DNA of 64,000 bases from Phormidesmis priestleyi Ana (GCA_001314865.1 LJZR01000004.1:62001-126000), one strand, 5' to 3'. Shown: positions 54,113-63,607, counted from the stretch's first letter. The notes: a model not told the origin generated them from the sequence alone. Numbers and translations are program-made.

Positions 54113-55903
54113 ATGAAACATTTTACCGAGCTTTTTCAAGCAGTAGATGCGACGACCTCTACGAATGAAAAAGTTAAAGCCCTACAGCGATATTTTGCGA
54201 AGGAAGATCCCGCAGATGCCGTGTGGGCGCTTTATTTACTGCTGGGTAAAACGAGAAAACGGCTGATAACCTCGCGGAGCTTAAGAGAGATTTTTTTGCA
54301 GATTTCAGATATTCCAGAGTGGCTGTTTGAAGAGAGTGCCGCGCATGTGGGCGACTCGGCTGAAACAATTGCGCTGCTGCTGCGAGACATGCCCATTGAG
54401 CCCACGGGGGCATCGGGAGCAGGCAGTAACACGCCGCTGCATGTATGGATGGAAGAGATTATTCCCCAGGTAAAAAATCTTCAAAAAGAACATGAGGATC
54501 AGCTAAAAAGTTTGGTGATTGACTGGTGGGCAAGTCTCTCGGAGAGCGAGATATTTGTCTTAAATAAAGTTTTAACGGGAGCATTTAGGGTAGGAGTTAG
54601 TAACAAGCTGGTCATTAAGGCGCTAGCGGCTGAATATGAGCTATCGCCAGAGGTTTTGGCTCATCGCTTGATGGGAGAGATGATACCCACCGCAAATTTT
54701 TATGAGGCGCTGATCAACACAGATAAAGCAGATACCCAGCCCAGCCAACCCTATCCTTTCTTTTTGGCTTCGCCGATTGATGTTGAGAAGTTTTCAACCG
54801 AGTTGATGGGCTTAGCTGGCGAGCGAGACCGGCCCGAATGGCAGGACCAAGGGCAGGACCAAGGGCAGGACCAAGGGCAGGACCAAGGGCAGGACCAAGG
54901 GCAGGACCAAGGGCAGGCTGAATGGCAGGCTGAATGGAAGTGGGACGGCATTCGCGCTCAGCTGATTCAGCGATCGCAGCAAGCGTTTATTTGGTCTCGG
55001 GGGGAAGATTTGGTAACTCACCAGTTTCCTGAAATTGAGGCGGCGATCGCACAGCTGCCTGAAGGCACCGTCCTAGATGGTGAACTGGTGTGCTGGGATG
55101 GCCATCGTGTGAGCCCAGATGGCACGATGCGACCCCTGGACTTTAACTATTTGCAAAAGCGGCTCGGGCGCAAACGGGTCAGCAAAAAGCTGCTGGTGGA
55201 AAATCCGGTATATTTTTTAGCCTATGACCTGCTAGAAGCGGGTGGGGAAGATATTAGAGATCAGCCTTTGCGATCGCGCCGTGCCCGTTTAACCCAAATC
55301 ATTGACCGCCTCAGCCCCGAACAAGCCGCGACAAAAAATCGTATCAGCTACGCTAAACCGCTACCCTTTCAAACCTTTGAAGATATCCAGCATTGGCGAT
55401 CGCAATCTCGCCAGTATGGCGCTGAAGGACTGATGCTAAAAGCCACGGGCAGTCCATATTTGGTAGGTCGCAAGCGGGGCTATTGGTGGAAGCACAAGGT
55501 TGATCCCATGACGCTAGATGCCGTTCTAATTTATGCGCAGGCAGGAACAGGAAAACGAGCCAATCTTTTTACGGACTATACCTTTGCGCTCTGGAAAGAA
55601 ACGGCTGATGAAAAAATTCTCGTCCCCTTTACCAAGGCTTATTCCGGCCTAGATAACCCAGAAATTGAAAAACTAGACCGCTGGATTCGACGTCACACGG
55701 TTGAAAAATTTGGCCCGGTGCGGTCAGTAGAGCCGCTCCATGTCTTTGAAATTGGCTTTGAAGGAATTGCTGAGTCTACACGGCATAAGTCGGGCATTGC
55801 AGTTCGATTTCCTCGCATTTTGCGCTGGCGCGAAGACAAACCCGCAGCAGAGGCCGATACACTGGAGAATGCGATCGCATTGCTAAACAGTTATCAGTCA
55901 TGA
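54113..55903 (+). CDS. ATP-dependent DNA ligase (PP_1105-type, bacterial)
   Basis: The 596-residue protein joins nicks in DNA through an AMP-lysine intermediate. It has an N-terminal helical domain (about 1-200) typical of bacterial repair ligases and the nucleotidyltransferase motifs: catalytic Lys276 in EWKWDGIRAQL, FIWSRGEDL, VLDGELVCWD, FLAYDLLE and AEGLMLKA. The OB domain follows (WWKHKVDPMTLDAVLIYAQ). Immediately before the Lys is a 32-residue array (QDQG six times, QAEW twice) that duplicates the natural EWQAEWKWDG junction. Relatives are usually encoded with a partner exonuclease and Lhr-type helicase; none is present here. It is not NHEJ LigD (no polymerase or nuclease domain). Confidence 0.93.
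   Translation: MKHFTELFQAVDATTSTNEKVKALQRYFAKEDPADAVWALYLLLGKTRKRLITSRSLREIFLQISDIPEWLFEESAAHVGDSAETIALLLRDMPIEPTGASGAGSNTPLHVWMEEIIPQVKNLQKEHEDQLKSLVIDWWASLSESEIFVLNKVLTGAFRVGVSNKLVIKALAAEYELSPEVLAHRLMGEMIPTANFYEALINTDKADTQPSQPYPFFLASPIDVEKFSTELMGLAGERDRPEWQDQGQDQGQDQGQDQGQDQGQDQGQAEWQAEWKWDGIRAQLIQRSQQAFIWSRGEDLVTHQFPEIEAAIAQLPEGTVLDGELVCWDGHRVSPDGTMRPLDFNYLQKRLGRKRVSKKLLVENPVYFLAYDLLEAGGEDIRDQPLRSRRARLTQIIDRLSPEQAATKNRISYAKPLPFQTFEDIQHWRSQSRQYGAEGLMLKATGSPYLVGRKRGYWWKHKVDPMTLDAVLIYAQAGTGKRANLFTDYTFALWKETADEKILVPFTKAYSGLDNPEIEKLDRWIRRHTVEKFGPVRSVEPLHVFEIGFEGIAESTRHKSGIAVRFPRILRWREDKPAAEADTLENAIALLNSYQS
54842..54937 (+). repeat. In-frame 12-bp tandem repeat (6+2 copies) next to the ligase active site
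   Basis: Six exact copies of CAGGACCAAGGG are followed by two of CAGGCTGAATGG. The catalytic AAG codon starts at 54938, directly after the array. Confidence 0.98.
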
Positions 55904-55995
55904 TCAGCCATGATCAGTCATGATCAGCCATGCAATTGCCAGAAATTATCAGCTATCAGTCATAATCAGTCGTGATCCCCACAAAAAGCCTTTTT

Positions 55996-56394
55996 CTAGC
56001 GAATGCCGATATTGACCCGCTCTGTAAGCTGACTAGACCGCTTTGGAGTCGTGAGTTGGCATATCCAGTCGCCCGTTTTGCCCGTGAGGAAGGGGACGCG
56101 GGTGCTGTCACTCGCTAGGGTGCGAGTGCGATCGCGACAGTTATAAAGCTCTAACGGCTGCTTAACCCCATCAATACTGACAACCGTCCGATATTCCCAA
56201 TAGCGCGCTGCGCTGCGCCGAATGCTCATTGCACACACTTCATGACCGCTAAACAGCCGGCAAGCAGTAGCTTCAGGCGATGGATTAAAAAAGCTCACGG
56301 CCCACACCGCAAAAGGAAGCGCCAGCAATAGGATGACCACAGCCCACCAAACAGACAAAAACTTATCGACAATAAAAGATTTTATAGAAAGCAT
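55996..56394 (-). CDS. Small membrane-anchored protein of unknown function
   Basis: I do not recognise this 132-residue protein. It has one N-terminal membrane helix (about 14-36, VWWAVVILLLALPFAVWAV) and an extracytoplasmic part with four Cys (ATACRLF, HEVCAM, LYNCRDR, DWICQL), which could form two disulfides. Strand-forming segments (YWEYRTVVSIDGVKQPLEL) suggest a small beta domain. It converges on the ligase gene across a repeat-like ATCAGTCATG stretch at about 55900-55975. Confidence 0.65.
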   Translation of the reverse strand: MLSIKSFIVDKFLSVWWAVVILLLALPFAVWAVSFFNPSPEATACRLFSGHEVCAMSIRRSAARYWEYRTVVSIDGVKQPLELYNCRDRTRTLASDSTRVPFLTGKTGDWICQLTTPKRSSQLTERVNIGIR

Positions 56395-56878
56395 TAAGGC
56401 GGGGCTAAAAAACTAGCAGAGCAATCAACAGTAAAATTCACAACACTTAAAGCGACAAAGCATACAAACTTTAAGCAACAAAGCATACAAACTTTCGTAA
56501 ATTCTACCGCTTCCGCGAACACGATGCCGCTACAGCTAGAGGCATGAGCGTCTCTGCGATCGTTTTGGCTGCCATTCTGACGACTGTATAAAAGCGAGCA
56601 AAAGCGAGCTAATCCGTATCGATAAACCCATAAAATGTGATATTTGTTACATTGTCTCGGCGTAATAGCTGTGTAATAGCTGTGTAATAGCTATCAGTTC
56701 GCTGGGAATGCAGCTGCTAAGATGGCTTTTCAAAAACTGATAGCTTTTCAAAAACTTGCAGCCTCTAGTTTCAAACTGCACACTCTCAAACTGCACACTT
56801 CACCTAAATACAGGCATTTTCAACAACAGCGACTTTCCGAAAAGGTCTCTTCCAACCTTCCGAATCACCCTACATGCT
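56395..56878. other. Gap upstream of the 2OG oxygenase gene
   Basis: This holds duplications only: CAAAGCATACAAACTTT twice (about 56457-56494), GTAATAGCTGT three times (about 56662-56692), GCTTTTCAAAAACT twice (about 56724-56757) and CAAACTGCACACT twice (about 56772-56800). No gene is credible. Confidence 0.5.
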
Positions 56879-57844
56879 ATGGCCATGACAGCTCAAACCA
56901 TTCCCGTTTTAGACCTTAAAGACTTTGTCGGCGACGTTGCTACCGCTCAAACCTCCAAGGTCTTTGTCCAATCTATGGGGACGGCGCTTTGTGAGCTTGG
57001 CTTTTTTGCCTTGATCAACCACGGGATTGAGCAGCGTATTATTAACGCAGCCTATGGCGCAGCCGAAGCCTTTTTTGCCCTGCCAGAGGACAGTAAAACG
57101 CAGTACGAAATCGCTGAGCTAAATGGGCAGAGAGGATTTACTCGGTTTGGCAAAGAACATGCTAAAGATAGCCAAACCCCAGACCTAAAAGAATTTTGGC
57201 ATGTTGGTAGAGTTAACACGACTCACATCGCCAGCAGCCAACCAGATAATGTCTGGCCGCGCGAGGTTCCGCAGTTTCAGCCTGTAATGTCAACGCTATT
57301 TCAACAGCTGGAAACCTGTGCTAGCTATTTGATGGAAGCCTGCGCTCAGTATTTGCAGCAACCGCAACGCCTGTTTACCGAGCAGGTTGCCGAAGGCCAC
57401 ACTATTTTGCGCATTATTCACTATCCGCCTGTTTCTGCTGACGCTACACCCACCAGTCAAAGGGCCGCTCCTCACGAAGATATTAACCTCATTACGCTGT
57501 TGTGCGAGGCGACCACACCCGGACTAGAACTGCTCAGTCCTAAGGGCGAATGGCTGCCCATTCAAACGCTGCCAGGGCAGATCATCGTCGATACAGGCGA
57601 TATGCTTCAGTCGCTCAGCAATGGTCTGTTGAAGAGTACAACTCATCGGGTGGTGAATCCAAATAGTAGTCGCGATCGCCGGTTCTCAATGCCTTTTTTC
57701 GTCCATCCGCGCCCCGACTTCGACCTTACCCCGCTGTCTTCCTGCATAACCCAAACAGGCGGCACTCAGCTGTTTCCTAGCCAAACCGCAGGGCAATACC
57801 TCCAGCAGCGTTTAAAAGAAATCGGGCTAGCTTCAGCAACATAA
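56879..57844 (+). CDS. 2-oxoglutarate/Fe(II) oxygenase, isopenicillin-N-synthase-like
   Basis: The 321-residue protein has the DIOX_N region (IPVLDLKDF, LCELGFFALINHGIE) and the C-terminal 2OG-FeII core. Iron ligands are His and Asp in HEDINLITLL (about 199-208) and the distal His in STTHRVVNP; Arg and Ser in RRFSMPFF bind 2-oxoglutarate. So the site is complete. Substrate is unknown; this family covers ethylene-forming, flavonoid-type and amino-acid hydroxylases. The frame opens upstream at 56756 but the family start is MAMTAQTIPVLDL; 56885 is an equally good ATG. Confidence 0.9.
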   Translation: MAMTAQTIPVLDLKDFVGDVATAQTSKVFVQSMGTALCELGFFALINHGIEQRIINAAYGAAEAFFALPEDSKTQYEIAELNGQRGFTRFGKEHAKDSQTPDLKEFWHVGRVNTTHIASSQPDNVWPREVPQFQPVMSTLFQQLETCASYLMEACAQYLQQPQRLFTEQVAEGHTILRIIHYPPVSADATPTSQRAAPHEDINLITLLCEATTPGLELLSPKGEWLPIQTLPGQIIVDTGDMLQSLSNGLLKSTTHRVVNPNSSRDRRFSMPFFVHPRPDFDLTPLSSCITQTGGTQLFPSQTAGQYLQQRLKEIGLASAT

Positions 57845-57936
57845 GTCAAGCTAGGGAAACAAACCGAGTAATTCGAGCGATAATAGGCATGACTATACTT
57901 TAGATATGTACATTGCCCTCGCTGCCGAGCGCTGCC

Positions 57937-58869
57937 ATGGATTTTTCACAAGCTATCCCCACTTTTGTGATTACCCTACGTGAAGGGGTCGAAGCAGCGT
58001 TAGTCGTTGGCATTGTATTAGCCTGCCTGAGCAAGGCTAATCGCACCGAGCTGAACAAATGGGTTTATGGCGGCGTTGCCGCAGGTATTGCAGGCAGCGT
58101 TTTAATCGGGCTGTTCTTCAGCATTTTGCTCAGCCGAGTGCAGTACGCCGCGCCAACGATTCAATCAGTCGTTAAACCCTTTTTGGGCGTTACGTTTGGT
58201 AGTGTCGCAGTAGTCATGCTCAGCTGGATGCTCATTTGGATGACCCAACAGGCCAAAAGCCTGAAAGGAAACGTAGAAGGCTCGCTAAAAGATGCTTTAG
58301 CAGACTCTGAAGGCGCTAGCGTCAGCATTTTTAGCCTAGTGTGCATCGCCGTCTTGAGAGAAGGTTTTGAGACAGTACTGTTTTTGTTTAGCAACCTACA
58401 GCAGAGTGCGGCAAGCATTGTAGGGGTAGGTGGTGGCTTACTAGGCGCATTTGCTATTGGGATTGGCCTATTTAAGTTTGGGGTAAAAATAAATCTCAAA
58501 CGATTCTTTCAAGTGATGGGCACTTTTTTGCTGCTCATAGTCGCCGGGTTGGTTGTTTCAGTATTTAAAAACATAGACGCCGCCTTCGCTGCCATCAGCA
58601 CTCTTAACCAGCCCAATATAGATCTTTGCATCAGTACACGCTCCTGCATTTTAGGCCCACTGCTATGGGACGCCAGCAGCTTTTTACCAGACAAGCAATT
58701 CCCCGGCATTTTGTTTAAAACACTCTTGGGCTACCGCGACCATATTTATTTACTACAGCTCGTGGTTTATCTTGCCTTCTTAGTGGGTGTGGGCGGTCGC
58801 TACTTCCGCAGCCTAAATGCATCTTCTGAGCCAAAGTCCTCTATCACTCATCCAAACCCTCAGGCGTAG
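57937..58869 (+). CDS. FTR1-family high-affinity iron permease
   Basis: The 310-residue protein is an integral membrane protein with about seven helices. Two REGxE motifs (TLREGVEAALVVG near residue 11 and AVLREGFETVLFLF near 139) are the iron-ligand signature of FTR1/EfeU-type permeases. The TTG at 57913 gives an 8-residue extension; the ATG at 57937 is the family start. In Synechocystis a similar protein (FutB-independent FTR1) serves Fe uptake, usually with a reductase or EfeO/B; none is encoded here. It follows the 2OG oxygenase by about 90 bases, possibly a coincidence. Confidence 0.93.
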   Translation: MDFSQAIPTFVITLREGVEAALVVGIVLACLSKANRTELNKWVYGGVAAGIAGSVLIGLFFSILLSRVQYAAPTIQSVVKPFLGVTFGSVAVVMLSWMLIWMTQQAKSLKGNVEGSLKDALADSEGASVSIFSLVCIAVLREGFETVLFLFSNLQQSAASIVGVGGGLLGAFAIGIGLFKFGVKINLKRFFQVMGTFLLLIVAGLVVSVFKNIDAAFAAISTLNQPNIDLCISTRSCILGPLLWDASSFLPDKQFPGILFKTLLGYRDHIYLLQLVVYLAFLVGVGGRYFRSLNASSEPKSSITHPNPQA

Positions 58870-59065
58870 AAAAAGCATTAGAATTAGAGACTTATCAAAA
58901 GATGAGAGCTTTATCAAAAGATTCGTCAGGTTAGCCCCGCCTTACCACTCACCTGCTTACGGAACGGAACCATCACAAAGTACGGCGCCTTGGCCCTGAG
59001 CTGGCTCTATCGCTAGATATGTTGATGATTTTTTTAGTTTTTTTAGATATGTTGATGAACTTTAA

Positions 59066-59518
59066 TTAGCTGGCAAAGGCGTCTTCTTCTTCATCGTCGT
59101 CGTCACTGTCTAGGCTTTCCCTTCCGTTGTCATCCCTTATGTTGTCATCTTTATGAGATTGCTCTAGCAGCCGTTCAAAGCGTTCTTTGCTCCAGCGGTC
59201 GGTAGCGTAGGAAATGGCGCTGATTTCTTCGAGGCGAATGAGCCACACCGTACGCTGATAGGGTTCATCAGGAAGTTCTTCATCTTCAAACCCTTCAGCA
59301 ACGTCTACATCGACGACTTCTACATAGTCGGTATCTAAAAAGATAGGAATGCCGACCAAACGAGTACCAGGCATTCTAAACCAGACCTCGCTGCCGGAAT
59401 GCAGGGCTTCTTCTAGTCGGTGATACAGTCGGCTCTCGGTGGAAGCAGCGTGCGGTATGGAGCGAGCGTTGGGAGTTTGCTCTTGACGGGCGCTTGTCTT
59501 CTTAATGCCTTCTGTCAT
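59066..59518 (-). CDS. Small acidic-tail protein, possible Sm-like fold (unknown function)
   Basis: I do not recognise a named family. The 150-residue protein has a basic, flexible N-terminus (1-28) and a compact core: a helix (LYHRLEEALHSG), then EVWFRMPGTRLVGIPIFLDT, DYVEVVDVDVAE, RTVWLIRLEEISAIS and a Ser/Lys/Glu helix. The tail is highly acidic (SLDSDDDDEEEDAFAS). The strand order with a Gly-Ile/Val turn and a terminal IS recalls Sm/Hfq-like barrels. The ATG has a perfect GGAGG six bases upstream. Two hairpins lie in its leader. Confidence 0.7.
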   Translation of the reverse strand: MTEGIKKTSARQEQTPNARSIPHAASTESRLYHRLEEALHSGSEVWFRMPGTRLVGIPIFLDTDYVEVVDVDVAEGFEDEELPDEPYQRTVWLIRLEEISAISYATDRWSKERFERLLEQSHKDDNIRDDNGRESLDSDDDDEEEDAFAS

Positions 59519-59539
59519 AGTTATCCTCCTAAATACGGT

Positions 59540-59576
59540 GGGCTACGCCCAATGGCAAAAGTCCGTCCCTTTTGCC
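59540..59576 (-). promoter_or_regulatory. Double hairpin in the 5' leader of the 59066-59518 gene
   Basis: Stem GGCAAAAG/CTTTTGCC (59554-59561 with 59569-59576) and stem GGGC/GCCC (59540-59543 with 59547-59550) lie within 60 bases upstream of the ATG, just 5' of the Shine-Dalgarno sequence. Their function is unknown. Confidence 0.5.
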
Positions 59577-59781
59577 GGCGCGTGCCTTAAATGTAAAGTT
59601 ATCCTTAGTTGTCGCAGTCACTGCTGTTATTCATTAGATATTTACCTTTTTATTGACTCACGACCAGCAGCGAGAAACAGAGGGAAATATTACTAAGGTT
59701 CAATATAGCTTAGTTAATATTTGACCGTATTGTTACTTATCATTGACTGACTCGCCGTTAATGGGCTAATCACTGGCTCGC

Positions 59782-60282
59782 TTATTTCGAGAGTCGTACC
59801 CGCATTAACGGTTGACCAAACTCTACAGGTTCTGAATTTTCTACTAGGATAGCGACAATTTCGCCAGAGACTTCGGCCTCTAGTTCGTTCATTAGCTTCA
59901 TCGCTTCGATGATACAGACCGTTTGACCCGATGAAATGCGATCGCCTACTTCCACAAACGAATCTTCATCGGGGGCAGGCGACCGATAAAATGTGCCCAC
60001 CATGGGCGAAGTAATTTCGACCATGGAAGTGTCAATGGTCGGCGGCGGTGGTGATGCAGACTCTATTGGAGCGGCGGGGGCCGGAGAGGGCATCGCGGCC
60101 ATGGGCACGGCTGCGGGTAAAGCTGGCGCAGCTGAGGCAGCACTCAAAACCACATCGGGTTGAAGCGCTGAAGGCTTGCGCAGGGTCAGCTCAAACTCAT
60201 TGTTTTTGAGGGTCAGTTCGGCAATGTCGGTTTGGTTGAGGGCAGCAACCAACTCACGAAGTTCGTTGAAACTAAGATTCAC
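59782..60282 (-). CDS. accB: Biotin carboxyl carrier protein of acetyl-CoA carboxylase
   Basis: The 166-residue protein has an N-terminal accessory region ([20 protein letters not shown]), a Pro/Ala linker (about 48-88) and the biotinyl domain (about 90-166). The biotinylated Lys is in [11 protein letters not shown]. It carries CO2 from biotin carboxylase to carboxyltransferase in the first committed step of fatty-acid synthesis. It starts at GTG 60282 with AGGAG upstream and follows efp by 89 bases, the conserved efp-accB order of cyanobacteria. Confidence 0.97.
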   Translation of the reverse strand: MNLSFNELRELVAALNQTDIAELTLKNNEFELTLRKPSALQPDVVLSAASAAPALPAAVPMAAMPSPAPAAPIESASPPPPTIDTSMVEITSPMVGTFYRSPAPDEDSFVEVGDRISSGQTVCIIEAMKLMNELEAEVSGEIVAILVENSEPVEFGQPLMRVRLSK

Positions 60283-60371
60283 TTATTAAAGGCTCCTGAT
60301 TTTTAATTCATGGTGTTAATACAAAAGCGCTGACAGGCAGCAAAATACACGCGCTATTAAAGAAAGGAACC

Positions 60372-60932
60372 TTAGTTTTCGCGGCCTAAATAAGTATCGT
60401 TACGAGTGTCAATTTTAATTTTTTCGCCCTGTGAAATAAATAGTGGCACCATAACTTGAGCGCCGGTTTCTACAATCGCAGGTTTGGTTCCACCGGTCGC
60501 GGTGTCGCCTTTAACGCCCGGATCGGTTTGGGTCACTTCTAGGGTTACCGAGTTGGGTAGTTCTACTTCGAGCACCTTGTCGTTCCACATTAAAACGGTG
60601 ACTTCCATTTCCTCTTTGAGGTATTTCACGCGATCGCCAATTTGCGCCTCACTCAGACGAGACTCTTCGTATGTTTCCATATCCATAAATACGTACTGGT
60701 CTCCTTCCTTATAAGTGTGCTGCATTGTATTTTTTTCCAGCACAGCCTGGGGCATTGTCTCCCCTGCTCGGAAGGTTTTGTCTACTGTGCTGCCAGTTTG
60801 TACGTTTTTTAGCTTCGTCCGAACAAATGCCGAGCCTTTACCGGGTTTTACGTGCAAAAACTCAATGACGCGCCACACGGAGCCATCTAGCTCAATGCTG
60901 GTGCCGGTGCGAAAATCATTGCTTGAAATCAT
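60372..60932 (-). CDS. efp: Elongation factor P
   Basis: The 186-residue protein relieves ribosome stalling at polyproline. It has the three-domain EF-P fold, with the tip Lys of the first domain in [12 protein letters not shown] (about residues 28-39), and ends [14 protein letters not shown], as expected. Lys rather than Arg at the tip points to a lysylated, other or unmodified type; no epmA or earP is nearby. It lies upstream of accB and is probably cotranscribed. Confidence 0.98.
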   Translation of the reverse strand: MISSNDFRTGTSIELDGSVWRVIEFLHVKPGKGSAFVRTKLKNVQTGSTVDKTFRAGETMPQAVLEKNTMQHTYKEGDQYVFMDMETYEESRLSEAQIGDRVKYLKEEMEVTVLMWNDKVLEVELPNSVTLEVTQTDPGVKGDTATGGTKPAIVETGAQVMVPLFISQGEKIKIDTRNDTYLGREN

Positions 60933-61143
60933 GGTGACAGCGAAGAAAGTGCTAGTGCAATCGGCACTTATTGTACCGCTCGAAGGTAAATTGCCTATGC
61001 ATTGACAAAGGACTTGATAGATAACGTTAGACCATATTCCCCCCGGAGTATGAGCCAGATTGTGGCAAGATCAAGATATCTATGCCATGAACGCTCACTC
61101 CACGCCTCTCTAAATATATTTATCCATGAATTTGCGAAAGCTC

Positions 61144-61235
61144 CTACTTACACAGTTCCTACCCACACAGGGCCTACCCACACAGGGCCTATCCCCAAAA
61201 CGCTTACCCATACAGGGCCTACTCACACAGCGCCT
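61144..61235. repeat. 15-bp degenerate repeat upstream of the cyclophilin gene
   Basis: About six CACACAGGGCCTACC-like units lie just 5' of ATG 61246. They can be read in frame as LPTQG from an upstream ATG at 61126, but the unit spacing varies and a coding role is doubtful. Confidence 0.85.
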
Positions 61236-61245
61236 ATCCACCTTG

Positions 61246-62385
61246 ATGCGTCGCGTTACTCACGCACCAATGCTCAAAAAAACATTCTTCACAATAGCAC
61301 TCGGATTGACGCTATCTTATGCCGTTTCAGCGGCCATTTTACTGGTCGGACTCGTTGGCATGGCCGCGCCTGCTGAAGCGGGTCTGCCGCCGGGAAATGC
61401 CCTCACCGATGGAGCAGCCCTGCTGCGCTATTCACTGCCGATTGACAATCCAGAGATTCGGCAGGTTCAAGGGGAACTAGAAGGCTTGTCTGAATGGCTG
61501 CGCAGCAAGCGCTTTGGCCCCATCAAAAAAGACATTACAAAGGTAGAGCGAATTTTAGATCGCAAGCGGGCTGCTATTTTAGGGGCAGTTCCTACTGAGA
61601 AACAGGCGCAGGCCGAGGAGCTCATTGACGCGATCGCCGCAGGCATTGAGCCATTGCGAGCTGCTGCTGAAATTAAAGACAAAGAAGGCGTGTGGGTTGC
61701 CCGCAAAGACCTGCTAGATAAAGTCGGCGAACTTGAAGAGCTGATGGTCAATGGCTTTCCCTTTGAAGTGCCTGAAGAATATGACAACCTGCCTCAGCTC
61801 AAAGGTCGTGCCACTATTGAGTTCACCACAACGCAGGGTGATATCACCGTCATCGCCGATGGCTATAGCGCCCCGGTGACCGCTGGCAATTTTGTAGACT
61901 TGGTTAACAAAAAGTTTTATGACGGCCTACCGTTTATCCGAGCTGAAGATTTTTATGTTCTCCAAACGGGCGACCCCAACGGCCCCGAAGAAGGCTATAT
62001 CGATCCTAACACCAAGGAATATCGAGCCATTCCGATGGAGATTTTGGTAAAGGGTGACGATGCGCCAACCTATGGCGTCACCCTAGAGGAAATTGGCCGC
62101 TATATGGATGACCCTATTTTACCTTTCAACTCGTTTGGCAGTTTGGCGCTGGCGCGTCCGGGTAATGACAACAATGGCGGCTCATCGCAGTTTTTCTTTT
62201 TCCTGTTTGAAGCAGAGCTGACACCCGCAGGGCGCAATATGCTAGACGGTCGCTACGCCGTGTTTGGCTACACGATTGAAGGGAAAGACGTGCTGCGAAA
62301 ACTCAGCGCAGATGACAAAATTATCTCGGCTAGAGTGATTGAGGGGCTTGACAACCTACAGCAGCCCAAGGGTTCTAAGGCATAG
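61246..62385 (+). CDS. CYP38-type lumenal cyclophilin (peptidyl-prolyl isomerase-like)
   Basis: From ATG 61246 the 379-residue protein has a signal peptide (FFTIALGLTLSYAVSAAILL to AAPAEA|GLPPG), a helical N-terminal domain (about 60-185) and a C-terminal cyclophilin-like domain (GRATIEFTTTQGDITVIADG onward; ARPGNDNNGGSSQFFFFLFE; LDGRYAVFGYTIEGKDVL). It matches Synechocystis sll0408 and plant CYP38/TLP40, which act in photosystem II assembly in the lumen; catalytic activity of that group is weak. Three starts are possible (61126, 61246, 61270). The extension from 61126 translates a repeat array, so I do not include it. Overlap with thiL is nil; the stop and the thiL ATG are one base apart. 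Confidence 0.93.
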   Translation: MRRVTHAPMLKKTFFTIALGLTLSYAVSAAILLVGLVGMAAPAEAGLPPGNALTDGAALLRYSLPIDNPEIRQVQGELEGLSEWLRSKRFGPIKKDITKVERILDRKRAAILGAVPTEKQAQAEELIDAIAAGIEPLRAAAEIKDKEGVWVARKDLLDKVGELEELMVNGFPFEVPEEYDNLPQLKGRATIEFTTTQGDITVIADGYSAPVTAGNFVDLVNKKFYDGLPFIRAEDFYVLQTGDPNGPEEGYIDPNTKEYRAIPMEILVKGDDAPTYGVTLEEIGRYMDDPILPFNSFGSLALARPGNDNNGGSSQFFFFLFEAELTPAGRNMLDGRYAVFGYTIEGKDVLRKLSADDKIISARVIEGLDNLQQPKGSKA

Positions 62386-62386
62386 G

Positions 62387-63478
62387 ATGGTGCTGCCGCC
62401 CGACGAAACGTCTGAACCCAAGGAAACGGTTGACTCCGAAGAAGCGGCTGAACCTGAAGGAAAGGCTGAAACGGTTGCAGACCTCGGCGAGCTAGCGCTA
62501 ATTGAGCGGCTGAGTGCCTTTTGTACGGCAGGGATGGTCGGTGATGATGCGGCGCTGCTCACGGTGCGATCGGGGCATCAGCTGGTGGTCACTACCGATA
62601 TGCTCACGGAAGGGGTTCATTTTAGCGATCGCACCACGCCCCCTGAAACTGTCGGCTGGCGGGCCACCGCAGCGAACCTGTCAGATCTAGCCGCCATGGG
62701 CGCGAGTCCACTGGGGATTACCCTGGCTTTAGGCTTACCGGCCAAGACCCCTTGGAACTGGGTAGAAGCGCTTTATCAGGGCGTTGCAGACTGCCTCAAG
62801 CAGCATGGCGGCATGATTTTAGGCGGCGATGTCTGTAGGGCTGCTCAACGCACTGTGTCGATTACAGCGCTGGGCGAAGTTATTGATCAGCAGGCCGTTC
62901 GGCGCGATTCGGCAAGCGCAGGAATGGCGGTGGTGGTGACTGGGCCTCACGGCGGTTCGCGGGCGGGATTGGCGGTGCTGCTAGGGGAGTTAACCGCAGA
63001 GGATAACAGCGATTACCACGCGCATTGGATTCAAGCCCATCAAAAGCCCGTGCCTCGGTTTGATGCGATCGCCCAACTCCGGCAGCTGATCGATCGGCAG
63101 CTGATTGAGTCGCGCAGTGAGACCCCCTATCCAACAATTGCAGGCATGGACAGTAGCGATGGCCTGGCCAATGCCCTCTTGCAAATCAGCAGCAGTAGTC
63201 AAATTGGGATAGATGTTGTGCGATCGCAAATTCCGCTGCCGCTTGGCCTTAAAGCGACTGTCGGAGCAGACACCGCCCTAGAATGGGCGCTCTACGGCGG
63301 AGAAGACTTTGAGCTGGTGCTGTGTCTGTCGTTTGAGCTAGCCAAAGAACTCGCAAAAGCAGGCGTTGTTAGCATCATTGGCACAACGACCCATGACAGT
63401 AACGTTGTACAGCTGTTAGACGCCCAAAACAGTTCCGCAAGCGTACAGGTGGTCCATAAAAGTTTCCAGCATTTTTAG
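62387..63478 (+). CDS. thiL: Thiamine-monophosphate kinase
   Basis: The 363-residue protein phosphorylates thiamine monophosphate to the diphosphate. Motifs are GDDAALLTV, TTDMLTEGVHF (both metal/ATP site), AANLSDLAAMGASP and GGDVCRAA, IAGMDSSDGLAN and YGGEDFELV at the C-terminal end. The N-terminal 40 residues are Glu/Ala-rich and unusual, extending beyond the family start ELALIERL. The ATG at 62387 follows the cyclophilin stop by one base; an earlier start at 62339 would overlap that gene. Confidence 0.95.
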   Translation: MVLPPDETSEPKETVDSEEAAEPEGKAETVADLGELALIERLSAFCTAGMVGDDAALLTVRSGHQLVVTTDMLTEGVHFSDRTTPPETVGWRATAANLSDLAAMGASPLGITLALGLPAKTPWNWVEALYQGVADCLKQHGGMILGGDVCRAAQRTVSITALGEVIDQQAVRRDSASAGMAVVVTGPHGGSRAGLAVLLGELTAEDNSDYHAHWIQAHQKPVPRFDAIAQLRQLIDRQLIESRSETPYPTIAGMDSSDGLANALLQISSSSQIGIDVVRSQIPLPLGLKATVGADTALEWALYGGEDFELVLCLSFELAKELAKAGVVSIIGTTTHDSNVVQLLDAQNSSASVQVVHKSFQHF

Positions 63479-63607
63479 TCATAGACCAATGCCAGAGACT
63501 TTAATTTTGGGCAGTATTTTAGGCATTTTTTGACATAGCGCCTTTCGCCCCTTTCAAAAATGAACTACACTGACAAGGTTGTTTCAATACTATAAGCAAG
63601 TACGCTC

